Positions 15,996 to 24,888 are shown, counted from the first letter of the stretch. The stretch is 51,387 nucleotides of DNA from Paraburkholderia dilworthii (GCF_000472525.1 NZ_AWZT01000047.1:1-51387), one strand, 5' to 3'. Numbers and translations: made by a program. Notes: a model not told the origin generated them from the letters alone.

Positions 15996-16442
15996 ATGAG
16001 ATTGCTTGATGCGTTAGTCGAACAGCGTATTGCCGCAGCCGCCGCGCGCGGTGAGTTCGACGATTTGCCGGGTGCAGGGGCGCCGCTCAGCCTGGAGGAC
16101 GATGCACTCGTCCCCGAAGAAGTGCGCGTCGCCAACCGGATTCTGAAAAACGCGGGGTTTGTGCCGCCCGCAGTCGAACAGCTACGCGCGTTGTGCGACT
16201 TGCAGACGGAGCTGAATGCCGTCAGCGATCAGGCTACGCGCTGCCGTCTCCAGGCTCGCATGCTGGCGCTAGATATGGCGCTCGAATCGCTGCGCGGGGG
16301 TCCTTTGATGCTGCCGCGTGAATATTGTCGCCGGATTGCCGAACGACTGTCCGAGCGTGCTTCCCACAAGGATGCGTCCCGGCTGCCAGGCTCCGGTGCT
16401 GTGGCGTCCGGCGCGGACGTGGTCGCCGCGGGGACGCGGTGA
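15996..16442 (+). CDS. DUF1992 (DnaJC28 conserved domain) protein
   Basis: A 148-residue protein. The N-terminal ~95 residues carry the DUF1992 motif: LVEQRIAAAAARGEFDDLPG, then GAPLSLEDDALVPEEVRVANRILKNAGF, as in E. coli YhdN and the conserved domain of eukaryotic DNAJC28. Molecular function is unknown. The C-terminus is Ser/Ala-rich and not conserved. The ATG at 15996 is used because family proteins start a few residues before LVEQRI. Its stop overlaps the GTG start of tadA (GTGA), which suggests translational coupling. Confidence 0.85.
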   Translation: MRLLDALVEQRIAAAAARGEFDDLPGAGAPLSLEDDALVPEEVRVANRILKNAGFVPPAVEQLRALCDLQTELNAVSDQATRCRLQARMLALDMALESLRGGPLMLPREYCRRIAERLSERASHKDASRLPGSGAVASGADVVAAGTR

Positions 16443-17275
16443 GCGAGCCCATCATCCGTCGCGGCGCGTCTGATGTGGACGCGGACCGCATCGACGGCAC
16501 GAGACCAGTGGATATGCTGCCTGCGGCATCCGAGTGCGTTGGCGCCGTCGTCGGTGACTCGGTTGTAGGTGAGCCAGGTTCGGCCGATCCTGATCCAGCC
16601 AAGCTCGAAGCAGCCCGTCCCCACCCAGTCAATCCCGACGCAGCCTCGTCCAGTCTTGCGGCGCCCGAACGCATCGCGTCCGCCCCGACCGCGTCCGCCC
16701 CAACCGCATCCCCCACAACCGCGTCCCCCCCAGCCGCGCAGGCTCCCGCCGTCTCCGACCGCGACCGCCGATTCATGGCCCTCGCTCAGGCAGCAGCCGA
16801 AGAAGCGCGAGCAGCCGGCGAAGTACCCGTCGGCGCAGTGCTCGTGCGTGGCGACGAAGTGATCGCGAAAGGTTTCAATCATCCGATCGGCGCGCATGAT
16901 CCTTCGGCGCACGCGGAGATGGTCGCATTGCGTGCCGCGGCGCAGACCGTCCAGAACTATCGCTTACCGGGCTGCGAACTGTATGTGACTCTCGAGCCGT
17001 GCCTGATGTGCGCCGGCGCCATCATGCACGCGCGCATTGCCCGCGTGGTGTTCGGTGCGCGCGATCCGAAAACGGGCGCGTGCGGCAGCGTCGTCGATGC
17101 ATTCGCGAACCCCCAGTTGAATCACCACACTGTAGTAACCGGCGGCGTGCTCGAAAGCGAATGCGGCGCCGTGCTCAAGTCGTTCTTTGCCGAGCGGCGG
17201 CGCGCGAGTCGCGAAGCGCGGGCGACCGCACGCGCGGCCGTCGGCGCAGACAGAGACCCGCCCGAGCCGCTCTGA
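16439..17275 (+). CDS. tadA: tRNA-specific adenosine deaminase TadA with long N-terminal extension
   Basis: Converts A34 of tRNA-Arg(ACG) to inosine. The catalytic domain (residues ~107-270) has the zinc and proton-shuttle motif HAEMVALR and the second zinc motif LEPCLMCAGAIMHARI, with EVPVGAVLV upstream, all diagnostic. With the GTG at 16439 (overlapping the previous stop), the protein has 278 residues and an N-terminal extension of about 105. This extension ends in an Ala-Pro-Thr-rich repeat (ASAPTASAPTASPTTASPPA) encoded by ~15-bp repeats at about 16673-16736. Starting instead at the ATG at 16775 would give a length close to that of E. coli TadA, so the true start needs care. Confidence 0.9.
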   Translation: MSEPIIRRGASDVDADRIDGTRPVDMLPAASECVGAVVGDSVVGEPGSADPDPAKLEAARPHPVNPDAASSSLAAPERIASAPTASAPTASPTTASPPAAQAPAVSDRDRRFMALAQAAAEEARAAGEVPVGAVLVRGDEVIAKGFNHPIGAHDPSAHAEMVALRAAAQTVQNYRLPGCELYVTLEPCLMCAGAIMHARIARVVFGARDPKTGACGSVVDAFANPQLNHHTVVTGGVLESECGAVLKSFFAERRRASREARATARAAVGADRDPPEPL

Positions 17276-17324
17276 GCCGCAACCGCTTACCAACCGCTCC
17301 GAACACTACGACGAGACCCTGACG

Positions 17325-18251
17325 ATGACCGTCCACCGCACCTTCGATCTGATTGCGCCGTCCGGCTACCCGCACGACGCCGACGTGCTCAATCGCGCGT
17401 TGCAGCGCCTGCACACACAAGGGCATCGCGTGGAAGGAGCGGACGCGGCGCGGCGCCGTTATCAGCGCTTTGGCGGCACCGACGGCGAACGCGCAGCGGA
17501 CCTGAACCGGCTCGCCGATGCTTCCCGCGCCTTGCCGGACATCGTGCTGGCCGTGCGCGGCGGGTACGGGGCGGCGCGCATCCTGCACGGCCTCGATTAC
17601 GATGGGCTGCAACGTCGTCTGACCGGCCAACCGGTCGCGCTGGTCGGCCACAGCGACTTCACTGCAATTCAGCTTGCGCTGTTCGCGCGCGCCGGGCTGA
17701 AAACGTTCAGCGGCCCGATGTTGATGAGCGACTTCGGCGCGGAGCATGTCAGCGACTTCACCATGCAGCACTTCTGGTCGGTGCTGACAAAGCCGACCGT
17801 GACCATCGCGAGGAACGTGCCGCAAACGCATGCGGTAGACGTCAAAGGTACCTTGTGGGGCGGCAACCTGGCGGTTCTCGCGTCGCTCGTCGGCACGCCT
17901 TATATGCCGCCGGTGCAGGGCGGAGTGCTGTTCGTCGAAGACGTCAACGAGCAACCGTTTCGCATCGAGCGGATGCTTTATCAACTGCACCTGTCCGGCA
18001 TTCTGGGGGAGCAGCAGGCGCTCGTTCTCGGCGATTTTTCGGGCGGCAAGCTGTACGACTACGACAACGGCTACGACCTGCAAGCCATGATCGAGCACAT
18101 GCGGTCCGTAATCGGCATTCCGATCGTGACCGGTTTGCAGTTCGGCCACGTGCCGGACATGCTGACGCTGCCTGTCGGAGCCGACGCGCACCTCGTTGCG
18201 GATGCGAACGGCTTCCAGCTGACCTTATCCAACTATCCCTGCTTGCGCTGA
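17325..18251 (+). CDS. ldcA: Muramoyltetrapeptide LD-carboxypeptidase (S66 family)
   Basis: A 308-residue cytoplasmic peptidase that removes the terminal D-Ala from murein tetrapeptides during wall recycling. The S66 catalytic features are present: nucleophile Ser in VALVGHSDFTAIQ, the glutamate in LFVEDVNEQPFRIERM, and the His in GLQFGHVPDMLTLPVG. VRGGYGAARIL is also typical. No signal peptide is present, as expected. Start at 17325 is chosen because the peptide MTVHRTFDLIAPSGYP aligns with the family N-terminus. It lies 49 bp after tadA on the same strand. Confidence 0.93.
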   Translation: MTVHRTFDLIAPSGYPHDADVLNRALQRLHTQGHRVEGADAARRRYQRFGGTDGERAADLNRLADASRALPDIVLAVRGGYGAARILHGLDYDGLQRRLTGQPVALVGHSDFTAIQLALFARAGLKTFSGPMLMSDFGAEHVSDFTMQHFWSVLTKPTVTIARNVPQTHAVDVKGTLWGGNLAVLASLVGTPYMPPVQGGVLFVEDVNEQPFRIERMLYQLHLSGILGEQQALVLGDFSGGKLYDYDNGYDLQAMIEHMRSVIGIPIVTGLQFGHVPDMLTLPVGADAHLVADANGFQLTLSNYPCLR

Positions 18252-18364
18252 ACTGCCGGTTAGCGAAGCGGGTTCCAGCCCGCTTTTTCGCCAATTCTTC
18301 ACGCAACTAACGGCCGGACGTTACGGCATGCCAGTGACGCGCAAAGCCACTGCGCATGCGAGCA

Positions 18365-18376
18365 TTTGTCGACAAA
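18365..18376. promoter_or_regulatory. 12-bp palindrome, candidate GntR site
   Basis: TTTGTCGACAAA is a perfect palindrome 186 bp upstream of the GntR gene. Its TTGT-N4-ACAA core is the same as that of the site at 18506-18517 and fits the usual FCD-family operator form. The role is inferred. Confidence 0.4.
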
Positions 18377-18479
18377 ATCGACGCCGCCGGCAACGCCAAT
18401 CATCATATCGAATCCCACATCGCCCAATAGCGACAAGGGCTTGAGCCGGGCGGCCGGTGTTCATCGCGTGCCTAGTCAC

Positions 18480-18537
18480 AAAGATTGTCGAAGATGCCAA
18501 CAAAAATTGTTGACAATCTTTATGTCCATCCTATTAT
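18480..18537 (+). promoter_or_regulatory. Promoter and operator of the GntR regulator gene
   Basis: A near-consensus sigma-70 promoter is visible: TTGACA at 18510-18515, a 16-base spacer and TATTAT at 18532-18537, 24 bases before the ATG. The palindrome ATTGTTGACAAT (18506-18517) overlaps the -35 element. A longer inverted repeat has arms AAAGATTGTC (18480-18489) and GACAATCTTT (18512-18521). This arrangement suggests autoregulation by the GntR/FCD protein encoded immediately downstream. Confidence 0.75.
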
Positions 18538-18561
18538 GACCTCCATAGACAGACACATATC

Positions 18562-19326
18562 ATGTCCGACACCGAATCCGTCAACGCAAATAGTTCGAGG
18601 CCCGAAGCAATTGCCGAGCGCATCCGCGCCGCGATTCTTGAGCATCGGCTGGCGCCGGGTGCGAAGCTGACCGAAGCGCAGTTGTGCGAAGTGTTCGGGG
18701 TCAAACGTGGTCCGATCCGGCAAGCGCTGGCGCAACTGGCGACCGATCATCTGGTGGACCTGGAGCCGAACCGCGGCGCATTTGTCGCGAGTCCATCGCT
18801 TCAGGAAGTGCATGAGGTGTTCGAAATGCGCCGCATCATCGAGTTGGCGGTCGTCGAAAAGATCTGCAACGGGCACGGCATGCGGCGATTGAAAAGCATC
18901 GGCGGCATGATCGGCCGTGAACGCAAGGCGTTCGAGACGCGCGACTTTTCGTCGTGGATTCGTCTGTCCGGCGAATTCCATACGGAGTTGGCTCAGCTCA
19001 CCGGCAACACGGTGCTATGCGATTGTCTGAACGGACTGGTGGCGCGCTCCACGCTGATCTCGGCGTTGTACGAGTCACTGGGGCGAAGCCCATGTTCGTT
19101 CGAGGACCACGAAGCGATTCTCGCCGCGCTCGACGCCGGCAATGCAAAAGAGGCGGCGGCGCTGATGTCGCGCCATTTGCAAAGCGTCGAGTTGAAGATG
19201 CTGGAGCGGCCCGCGCGCGGCGCAGCCGATCTGCACGAAGTATTCGGCGCGCTTAACGGCGCCGGTAAAGCGTCATCTAAAGAATCAGCCAAAGAATCAT
19301 CCAGAAGCAAGTCCGCGCCAAGCTGA
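18562..19326 (+). CDS. GntR family transcriptional regulator, FCD type
   Basis: A 254-residue regulator. Residues ~13-75 form the GntR winged helix (IAERIRAAILEHRLAPGAKL, then LCEVFGVKRGPIRQALAQL). Residues ~85-215 form an FCD ligand-binding domain rich in His and Arg (SGEFHTELAQLTGN and EDHEAILAALDAGNAKEAA). FCD proteins usually bind carboxylates or metals. It stands first in a series of allantoin genes transcribed in the same direction, so it is the likely regulator of ureide catabolism, with allantoate or a related acid as a plausible ligand. The C-terminal ~25 residues are Lys/Ser-rich and unconserved. Confidence 0.92.
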   Translation: MSDTESVNANSSRPEAIAERIRAAILEHRLAPGAKLTEAQLCEVFGVKRGPIRQALAQLATDHLVDLEPNRGAFVASPSLQEVHEVFEMRRIIELAVVEKICNGHGMRRLKSIGGMIGRERKAFETRDFSSWIRLSGEFHTELAQLTGNTVLCDCLNGLVARSTLISALYESLGRSPCSFEDHEAILAALDAGNAKEAAALMSRHLQSVELKMLERPARGAADLHEVFGALNGAGKASSKESAKESSRSKSAPS

Positions 19327-19679
19327 GGCAAGCGGCCGGCGTGCGCCCGTTGCTGGTGCGCGCCGCACTGAACTGAGCCGGATTGATCGAGCGTCGCAAG
19401 GCGGCCCTGCACGGGCGCTGCCCGCAGGCGCGCGCACGCCCGTCGCTATATGACGGACGTCTAAAGCAGTAACGCATTGCCGGACATTCGCGGAAAGCCG
19501 GCAATGCGATAAGCACAAGTACTTCAGTACGGAGACAACCGCGGCGAGGTCATGGCGGGGCTCGAACTTCTTCGCTCCAGACGGACAGGAAGCGCGAGCG
19601 AGGCGGCAGAGCCGCAACTGGCATGACCAATGCAATGCCCTTCGATTCGCAATCGACGGTCCCATCACAAGGAGGAATC
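19327..19679. other. Intergenic region upstream of NCS1 permease
   Basis: These 353 bases between the GntR gene and the permease gene contain no recognisable gene. An in-frame ATG at 19623 precedes the chosen permease start, but a strong AAGGAGG at 19669-19675 points to the ATG at 19680. No TTGT-N4-ACAA operator like the one at the GntR promoter was found. Confidence 0.5.
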
Positions 19680-21161
19680 ATGGCTCAGTTCAGCGCAGCG
19701 CCCGGCAGTTCCGCAATCCCCCCTTATGCAGACGGTGACGCATCCGGCGATCCGTCGATGCCGGCCGGTTACAGCGAGCGGTTATACAACAAGGACCTCG
19801 CGCCGTTGCGTCATCAGACCTGGGGCGCCTACAACATCTTCGCGTTCTGGATGTCGGACGTGCACAGCGTCGGCGGCTATGTGTTCGCCGGCAGTCTGTT
19901 CGCGCTCGGGCTGACCAGCTGGCAGGTGCTGATCGCGCTGCTCGTCGGCATCGGGATCGTCAACGTGCTGTGCAACATGATCGCGAAGCCGAGCCAGGCC
20001 AACGGCGTGCCGTATCCGGTTGCGTGCCGTGCGACCTTCGGCGTGCTTGGCGCAAACATTCCCGCGGTGATTCGCGGTCTGATCGCGGTGGCGTGGTACG
20101 GCATTCAGACCTACCTCGCTTCGAGCGCGCTGGTGATCGTCGTGCTGAAGTTCGTGCCGCAACTGTTGCCGTATGCGGACGTCCATCGCCACGGCTTCAT
20201 GGGTCTGTCGGCGCTCGGCTGGTCCGGCTTCATGTTGCTGTGGGTGTTGCAGGCACTGGTGTTCTGGCACGGCATGGAGACGATCAAGAAGTTTATCGAC
20301 TTCGCGGGCCCGGCGGTTTATGTGGTGATGTTCATTCTCGCCGGCTACATGGTGTATCGGGCCGGTTGGCGCAACATCGGCATCAACCTGGGCGGCGTCA
20401 AGTATCACGGCATGCAGGTATTGCCCGTGATGATCACGGCAACCTCGCTGGTGGTGTCGTACTTCTCCGGGCCGATGCTGAATTTCGGCGACTTTTCCCG
20501 CTACGGCAAGAGCTTTCGCAGCGTGCAGCGCGGCAATTTCTGGGGACTGCCGGTCAACTTTCTCGCGTTCTCGCTCGTGACCGTAATCACGACCGCGGCC
20601 ACGCTGCCCGTATTCGGCGAACTGATTACAGACCCGGTCGAAACGGTGGGCCGCATCGACTATCCCACGGCGGTGATTCTCGGCGCGCTGACTTTCACGA
20701 TTGCGACTATCGGCATCAACATCGTCGCGAACTTCGTGTCGCCGGCCTTCGACTTCTCGAACGTCGCGCCGCGGCTCATCAGCTGGCGTGCGGGCGGCAT
20801 GCTCGCGGCGGTCGCGTCGATCTTCATCACGCCGTGGAATCTGTTCAACAATCCCGCTGTGATTCACTACACGCTGGACGTGCTCGGCAGCTTCATCGGA
20901 CCTTTATATGGAATCCTGATCGTCGATTATTACCTCGTGAAGCGCCAGAAGGTCGTGCTCGATGATCTGTACACCGTCGCGCCGACGGGTTCGTACTGGT
21001 ATCGCAACGGCGTCAACTATCGGGCCGTCGCTGCGCTGCTGCCGGCCGCGGTCATCGCCGTGCTGTGCGTAATGGTGCCGTCGCTCGACGGTATGGCGAA
21101 TTTTTCGTGGTTCATCGGCGCGGGGCTCGGGGCGCTGTTCTATCGCGTGCTCGCACGCTGA
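19680..21161 (+). CDS. NCS1 family nucleobase/allantoin permease
   Basis: A 493-residue permease with about 12 hydrophobic segments. NCS1 hallmarks are present: LYNKDLAPLRHQTWGAYNIF before helix 1, FWMSDVHSVGGYVFAGSLFALG in helices 1-2, SQANGVPYPVACRATFGVLG, and SPAFDFSNVAPRLISWRAGG. The family imports uracil, cytosine, hydantoins, allantoin, purines or thiamine with Na+ or H+. Its position next to allantoin racemase, allantoinase and allantoicase genes makes allantoin the most likely substrate. Start at 19680 is fixed by AAGGAGG four bases before it. Confidence 0.9.
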   Translation: MAQFSAAPGSSAIPPYADGDASGDPSMPAGYSERLYNKDLAPLRHQTWGAYNIFAFWMSDVHSVGGYVFAGSLFALGLTSWQVLIALLVGIGIVNVLCNMIAKPSQANGVPYPVACRATFGVLGANIPAVIRGLIAVAWYGIQTYLASSALVIVVLKFVPQLLPYADVHRHGFMGLSALGWSGFMLLWVLQALVFWHGMETIKKFIDFAGPAVYVVMFILAGYMVYRAGWRNIGINLGGVKYHGMQVLPVMITATSLVVSYFSGPMLNFGDFSRYGKSFRSVQRGNFWGLPVNFLAFSLVTVITTAATLPVFGELITDPVETVGRIDYPTAVILGALTFTIATIGINIVANFVSPAFDFSNVAPRLISWRAGGMLAAVASIFITPWNLFNNPAVIHYTLDVLGSFIGPLYGILIVDYYLVKRQKVVLDDLYTVAPTGSYWYRNGVNYRAVAALLPAAVIAVLCVMVPSLDGMANFSWFIGAGLGALFYRVLAR

Positions 21162-21188
21162 GCATCGGCGCCTGGAGACAGCAGTGAT

Positions 21189-21260
21189 TGTGAGCCGCTA
21201 ATGCAATCGTTATCGCAGCCGTCAATACAGCCGCTATTGCAGCCCTTATTGCAGTTGAAG
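21189..21260. repeat. 12-bp imperfect tandem repeat, about 6 units
   Basis: Between the permease and the racemase genes, about six degenerate 12-base units of the form TTGCAGCCCTTA follow one another; the best matches are at 21213, 21225, 21237 and 21249. The last unit runs into the GGAGG ribosome-binding site of the racemase gene. Identity between units is partial, so the repeat is old or diverged. Confidence 0.6.
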
Positions 21261-21271
21261 GAGGAGCCGAG

Positions 21272-22099
21272 ATGCGTATCAAACTGATCAACCCGAACAC
21301 CACCCAACGCATGACCGACGCAATGGGCCGCTGCGCACGCGAAGTGGCCGCGCCGGGCACGGAGGTGATCGCAGTCAGTCCGACGATGGGGCCGCCGTCC
21401 ATCGAAGGCTACTACGATGAAGCGCTCGCCACGCCGGGTCTGCTCGCCGAAGTGATGGCAGGCGAGCGCGACGGCTGCGATGGCTACGTGATCGCCTGTT
21501 TCGGCGACCCCGGGCTGCATGCGGCGCGTGAGCTCGCGCGCGGGCCGGTGATCGGCATCGCGGAGGCGGCGATGCATGCGGCGAGCGTGCTCGCGCCCGG
21601 CTTCTCGGTTGTCACGACGCTGGCTCGTACCTGCGGAATGGCGTGGCATCTCGCCGAACGCTACGGCATGCGGCGCTTCTGCCGTAACGTGCGCGCAACC
21701 GACGTCGCGGTGCTCGACCTCGACAAGCCCGGCTCGGCGGCGCGCCGCATCATCCTCGACGAATGCCGGCGCGCGCTTGCCGAGGACGGCTCCGACGCAA
21801 TCGTGCTCGGCTGCGCCGGCATGGCCGAATTGTGCGCAGAGATCGAGGACGCGCTCGGCGCGCCGGTGATCGAAGGCGTGACGGCGGCCGTCAAATGGAC
21901 TGAGGCGCTGGTCTCCCTACGTCTTTCGACAGCCAAGCGCGGCGACTATGCGCGGCCGCTGCCAAAGCGCTACGACGGCGCCCTTGAATCGTTCAGTCCG
22001 TCCGCGACAGATCCGAATCCTGCGCCGCCGCGTGTCGTCAAGGCGGATTCGCTGCGGGTAAACACCAGCGAATCGGATTCGCACATACATTCAGTCTGA
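21272..22099 (+). CDS. hpxA: Allantoin/hydantoin racemase
   Basis: A 275-residue member of the Asp/Glu/hydantoin racemase superfamily. The two catalytic cysteines are in YVIACFGDPGLHAARE (near residue 75) and AIVLGCAGMAEL (near residue 176). The N-terminus MRIKLINPNTT is classic for this family. The likely reaction is interconversion of R- and S-allantoin, allowing spontaneously racemised allantoin to be degraded. The last ~45 residues are a Ser/Pro/Asp-rich unconserved tail. GGAGG lies just before the start. The symbol is given by analogy with the Klebsiella allantoin racemase. Confidence 0.87.
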   Translation: MRIKLINPNTTQRMTDAMGRCAREVAAPGTEVIAVSPTMGPPSIEGYYDEALATPGLLAEVMAGERDGCDGYVIACFGDPGLHAARELARGPVIGIAEAAMHAASVLAPGFSVVTTLARTCGMAWHLAERYGMRRFCRNVRATDVAVLDLDKPGSAARRIILDECRRALAEDGSDAIVLGCAGMAELCAEIEDALGAPVIEGVTAAVKWTEALVSLRLSTAKRGDYARPLPKRYDGALESFSPSATDPNPAPPRVVKADSLRVNTSESDSHIHSV

Positions 22100-22300
22100 C
22101 ATGCACTATCTGCCCGGGTGTATGGGCGCATCCGGGCGTTTTCGCTACACTGGTCCCACTCGGCGCAGGTTGCCCGACGTGCCTTGCGACGCTGCCGCGG
22201 CTGCTGTTGCTGTCGCTGTCACGCGAGGCGGAGGGCCTTCAGCAGTTTTCGCACCGTGCCTTGCGAGCACAACGTAACGTCACCACGCATTCGTCAAACC

Positions 22301-23251
22301 ATGCCACTCGACCCCAACTATCCACGCGATCTGATCGGCTACGGCCGCCACCCAGTGCAGGCGAACTGGCCAGGGCAAGCGCGCGTCGCGGTGCAATTCG
22401 TCCTCAACTATGAGGAGGGCGGCGAGAATTGCGTGCTGCACGGCGACCCCGGCTCAGAGCAGTTCCTGTCGGAAATTGTCGGCGCGGCGGCGTATCCGGC
22501 GCGTCACATGAGCATGGAGTCGATCTACGAATACGGCTCGCGAGCGGGCGTGTGGCGCATTCTGCGCGAATTCGAGAAACGCGGGCTGCCGCTGACGGTG
22601 TTTGGCGTCGGCATGGCGATCGAACGACATCCCGAACTCGCGCGTGCTTTCGTCGAACTGGGCCATGAGATCGCGTGTCACGGCTATCGCTGGATTCACT
22701 ATCAGGACGTATCGCCGGAAAAAGAAGCGGAGCATATGCGGCTCGGGATGGAGGCGATCGAACGCGTCACGGGCGAGCGGCCGCTTGGCTGGTACACCGG
22801 CCGCGACAGTCCCAACACGCATCGCCTGGTCGCCGAATATGGCGGCTTTCTGTACGACTCCGATTACTACGGCGACGACCTGCCGTTCTGGATGGACGTC
22901 GAAGTGGCCGGCGGCGCGAAAGTGCCGCAACTGATCGTGCCGTACACGCTCGACACCAACGACATGCGCTTCGCGAGCCCGCAGGGCTTCAACACCGCGG
23001 ACCACTTCTTCACGTATCTGCGCGACGCGTTCGACGTGCTTTACGAAGAAGGCGGCGAAGCGCCGAAGATGCTGTCGATCGGCATGCATTGCCGGCTGCT
23101 CGGACGCCCTGGGCGTTTTCGCGCGCTGCAGCGGTTTCTCGACCATATCGAACAGCACGATCGCGTATGGGTAACCCGGCGCGTCGACATCGCGCGGCAC
23201 TGGCGCGAACATCATCCCTACCAGCAAAACAACCTCGGGGCTGCGGCATGA
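22301..23251 (+). CDS. puuE: Allantoinase PuuE (polysaccharide deacetylase-like)
   Basis: A 316-residue allantoinase of the cofactor-independent PuuE type, homologous to polysaccharide deacetylases and unrelated to the zinc amidohydrolase AllB. Diagnostic segments are YPRDLIGYGRHPVQANWPG, VQFVLNYEEGGEN, GHEIACHGYRWIHYQ and RPLGWYTGRDSPNTHRLV. It hydrolyses S-allantoin to allantoate. Start at 22301 is chosen because MPLDPNYPRDL matches the family N-terminus; the upstream frame is low-complexity and has no support. The stop overlaps the next start (ATGA), showing coupling with the OHCU decarboxylase gene. Confidence 0.95.
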   Translation: MPLDPNYPRDLIGYGRHPVQANWPGQARVAVQFVLNYEEGGENCVLHGDPGSEQFLSEIVGAAAYPARHMSMESIYEYGSRAGVWRILREFEKRGLPLTVFGVGMAIERHPELARAFVELGHEIACHGYRWIHYQDVSPEKEAEHMRLGMEAIERVTGERPLGWYTGRDSPNTHRLVAEYGGFLYDSDYYGDDLPFWMDVEVAGGAKVPQLIVPYTLDTNDMRFASPQGFNTADHFFTYLRDAFDVLYEEGGEAPKMLSIGMHCRLLGRPGRFRALQRFLDHIEQHDRVWVTRRVDIARHWREHHPYQQNNLGAAA

Positions 23252-23769
23252 AGGCGATGCAATACACACTGGACCAACTCAACACCATTTCGACCGACGC
23301 GTTCGTCGCGGCGCTCTCGGGCATCTTCGAGCATTCGCCGTGGGTCGCGGAAATCGCGGCGCGCGAGCGGCCATTTGCGAGCATCGACGAATTGCATCGC
23401 AAGATGTCGGACATTGTCGAGACGGCGGGCGAGGAGAAGCAGTTGGCGTTGATCAACGCGCACCCTGAGCTCGCCGGCAAGGCAGCGGTGCGCGGTGAAC
23501 TCACCGCGGAATCGACACGCGAGCAGAGCGGCGCAGGTCTCGCGCAGTGTACGCAGGAAGAGTTCGACAAGCTGCTCGCGCTGAACGCCGCATATCGCGA
23601 GAAGTTCGGTTTTCCGTTCATTCTCGCGGTGCGCGGCTACGATCGTCACGGCATCATCGCGAACTTCGAGGCGCGCGTGAACAACAGCCGCACCGACGAA
23701 CTGCGAGCGAGCCTCGATCAGATCTACCGTATCGCACGTTTCCGGCTTGAAGACCTGATCGACGCGTGA
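23248..23769 (+). CDS. uraD: OHCU decarboxylase
   Basis: A 173-residue 2-oxo-4-hydroxy-4-carboxy-5-ureidoimidazoline decarboxylase, which makes S-allantoin from OHCU. The family's catalytic histidine is in LINAHPELAGKAA, followed by LAQCTQEEFDKLLALNAAYR and KFGFPFILAVRGYDRHGI. Its start codon overlaps the stop of puuE (ATGA), so the two steps are translationally coupled although they are not adjacent in the pathway. Confidence 0.95.
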   Translation: MKAMQYTLDQLNTISTDAFVAALSGIFEHSPWVAEIAARERPFASIDELHRKMSDIVETAGEEKQLALINAHPELAGKAAVRGELTAESTREQSGAGLAQCTQEEFDKLLALNAAYREKFGFPFILAVRGYDRHGIIANFEARVNNSRTDELRASLDQIYRIARFRLEDLIDA

Positions 23770-23874
23770 TGAACGCGTGACGAACGGGATCGCCGCCGCG
23801 CTTCGAGCTTCGGCTTCGCGTTGCGGCTTCACCGGAAAATTTTCTCGCACTTACAAACATCAAGGAAGACAAAG

Positions 23875-24888
23875 ATGGCACTCCCGATTCTCGACCCCAA
23901 CGCTCCCGAATTCACGCGCCGCTATGTGAACCTGGCGGACCCGCGCCTGGGTGCGCAGGCGCTCGAGGCGAGCGACGACTTCTTCGCCCCGAAGGAGCGC
24001 ATGCTGAACCCGGAGCCTGCTGTCTTCATTCCGGGCAAATACGACGAACATGGCAAGTGGATGGACGGCTGGGAAACGCGCCGCAAACGCGTTAGCGGTT
24101 ACGACTGGTGCATCGTCGAGCTGGCGCGGCCGGGCGTGATCAAGGGACTCGACCTCGACACGAGCCACTTCACGGGTAACTTCCCGCCGGCGGCGTCGGT
24201 GGAAGCGGCGCGCGTGGTGGACGGCGTGCCGAACCAGTCGACGCAATGGACCGAAATCGTTGCATCTACCACGCTCCAGGGCAACAGCCATCACTACCTG
24301 GAAGTCAGCGACGCCAACGCCTATACGCACTTGCGTGTGAACATTTACCCGGACGGCGGCATCGCGCGTCTGCGCGTGTACGGCCAGCCGCAAGTCGACT
24401 GGGCCGGCGCGAGCCGCACCGAGCAGTTCGATCTGGCCGCGATGGAAAACGGCGCGTATCTGGTCGCCGCGAACAACCAGCACTTCGGCGCTGCGTCGAC
24501 CATTTTGATGCCGGGCCGTGGCGTGAACATGGGGGACGGCTGGGAAACGCGGCGCCGCCGCGAACCCGGCAACGACTGGGCGATCGTCGCGCTCGCACAG
24601 CCGGGTGTGATTACGAAGATCGAAGTGGACACCGCGCACTTCAAGGGCAATTATCCGGACCGCTGCTCGATTCAGGCTGCGTACGTAACGGGCGGTACCG
24701 ACAGTTCGCTGATTACGCAAGCCATGTTCTGGCCAGTGCTGCTCGGCGAGCAGAAGCTGCAAATGGACAAGCAGCACTACTTCGAAGGAGAGATCGCCGC
24801 GCTCGGTCCGGTCACGCACGTGCGCTTTAACATCATTCCGGACGGCGGCGTGTCGCGTCTGCGTCTGTGGGGCACGCTCGCATCATGA
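23875..24888 (+). CDS. alc: Allantoicase
   Basis: A 337-residue enzyme that hydrolyses allantoate to ureidoglycolate and urea. It is built from two homologous allantoicase repeats, visible as MDGWETRRKR with DLDTSHFTGNFPPA in the first half and GDGWETRRRREPGNDW with EVDTAHFKGNYPD in the second. The frame begins MALPILDPNAPEF, after an AAGGAAGAC stretch. The stop overlaps the start of the ureidoglycolate lyase gene (ATGA). It lies 105 bp after uraD in the same direction. Confidence 0.95.
   Translation: MALPILDPNAPEFTRRYVNLADPRLGAQALEASDDFFAPKERMLNPEPAVFIPGKYDEHGKWMDGWETRRKRVSGYDWCIVELARPGVIKGLDLDTSHFTGNFPPAASVEAARVVDGVPNQSTQWTEIVASTTLQGNSHHYLEVSDANAYTHLRVNIYPDGGIARLRVYGQPQVDWAGASRTEQFDLAAMENGAYLVAANNQHFGAASTILMPGRGVNMGDGWETRRRREPGNDWAIVALAQPGVITKIEVDTAHFKGNYPDRCSIQAAYVTGGTDSSLITQAMFWPVLLGEQKLQMDKQHYFEGEIAALGPVTHVRFNIIPDGGVSRLRLWGTLAS

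Noticed and set aside
19782..20867. 361-codon minus-strand frame inside the NCS1 permease gene
   Set aside because: His/Arg-rich antisense shadow of a high-GC gene.
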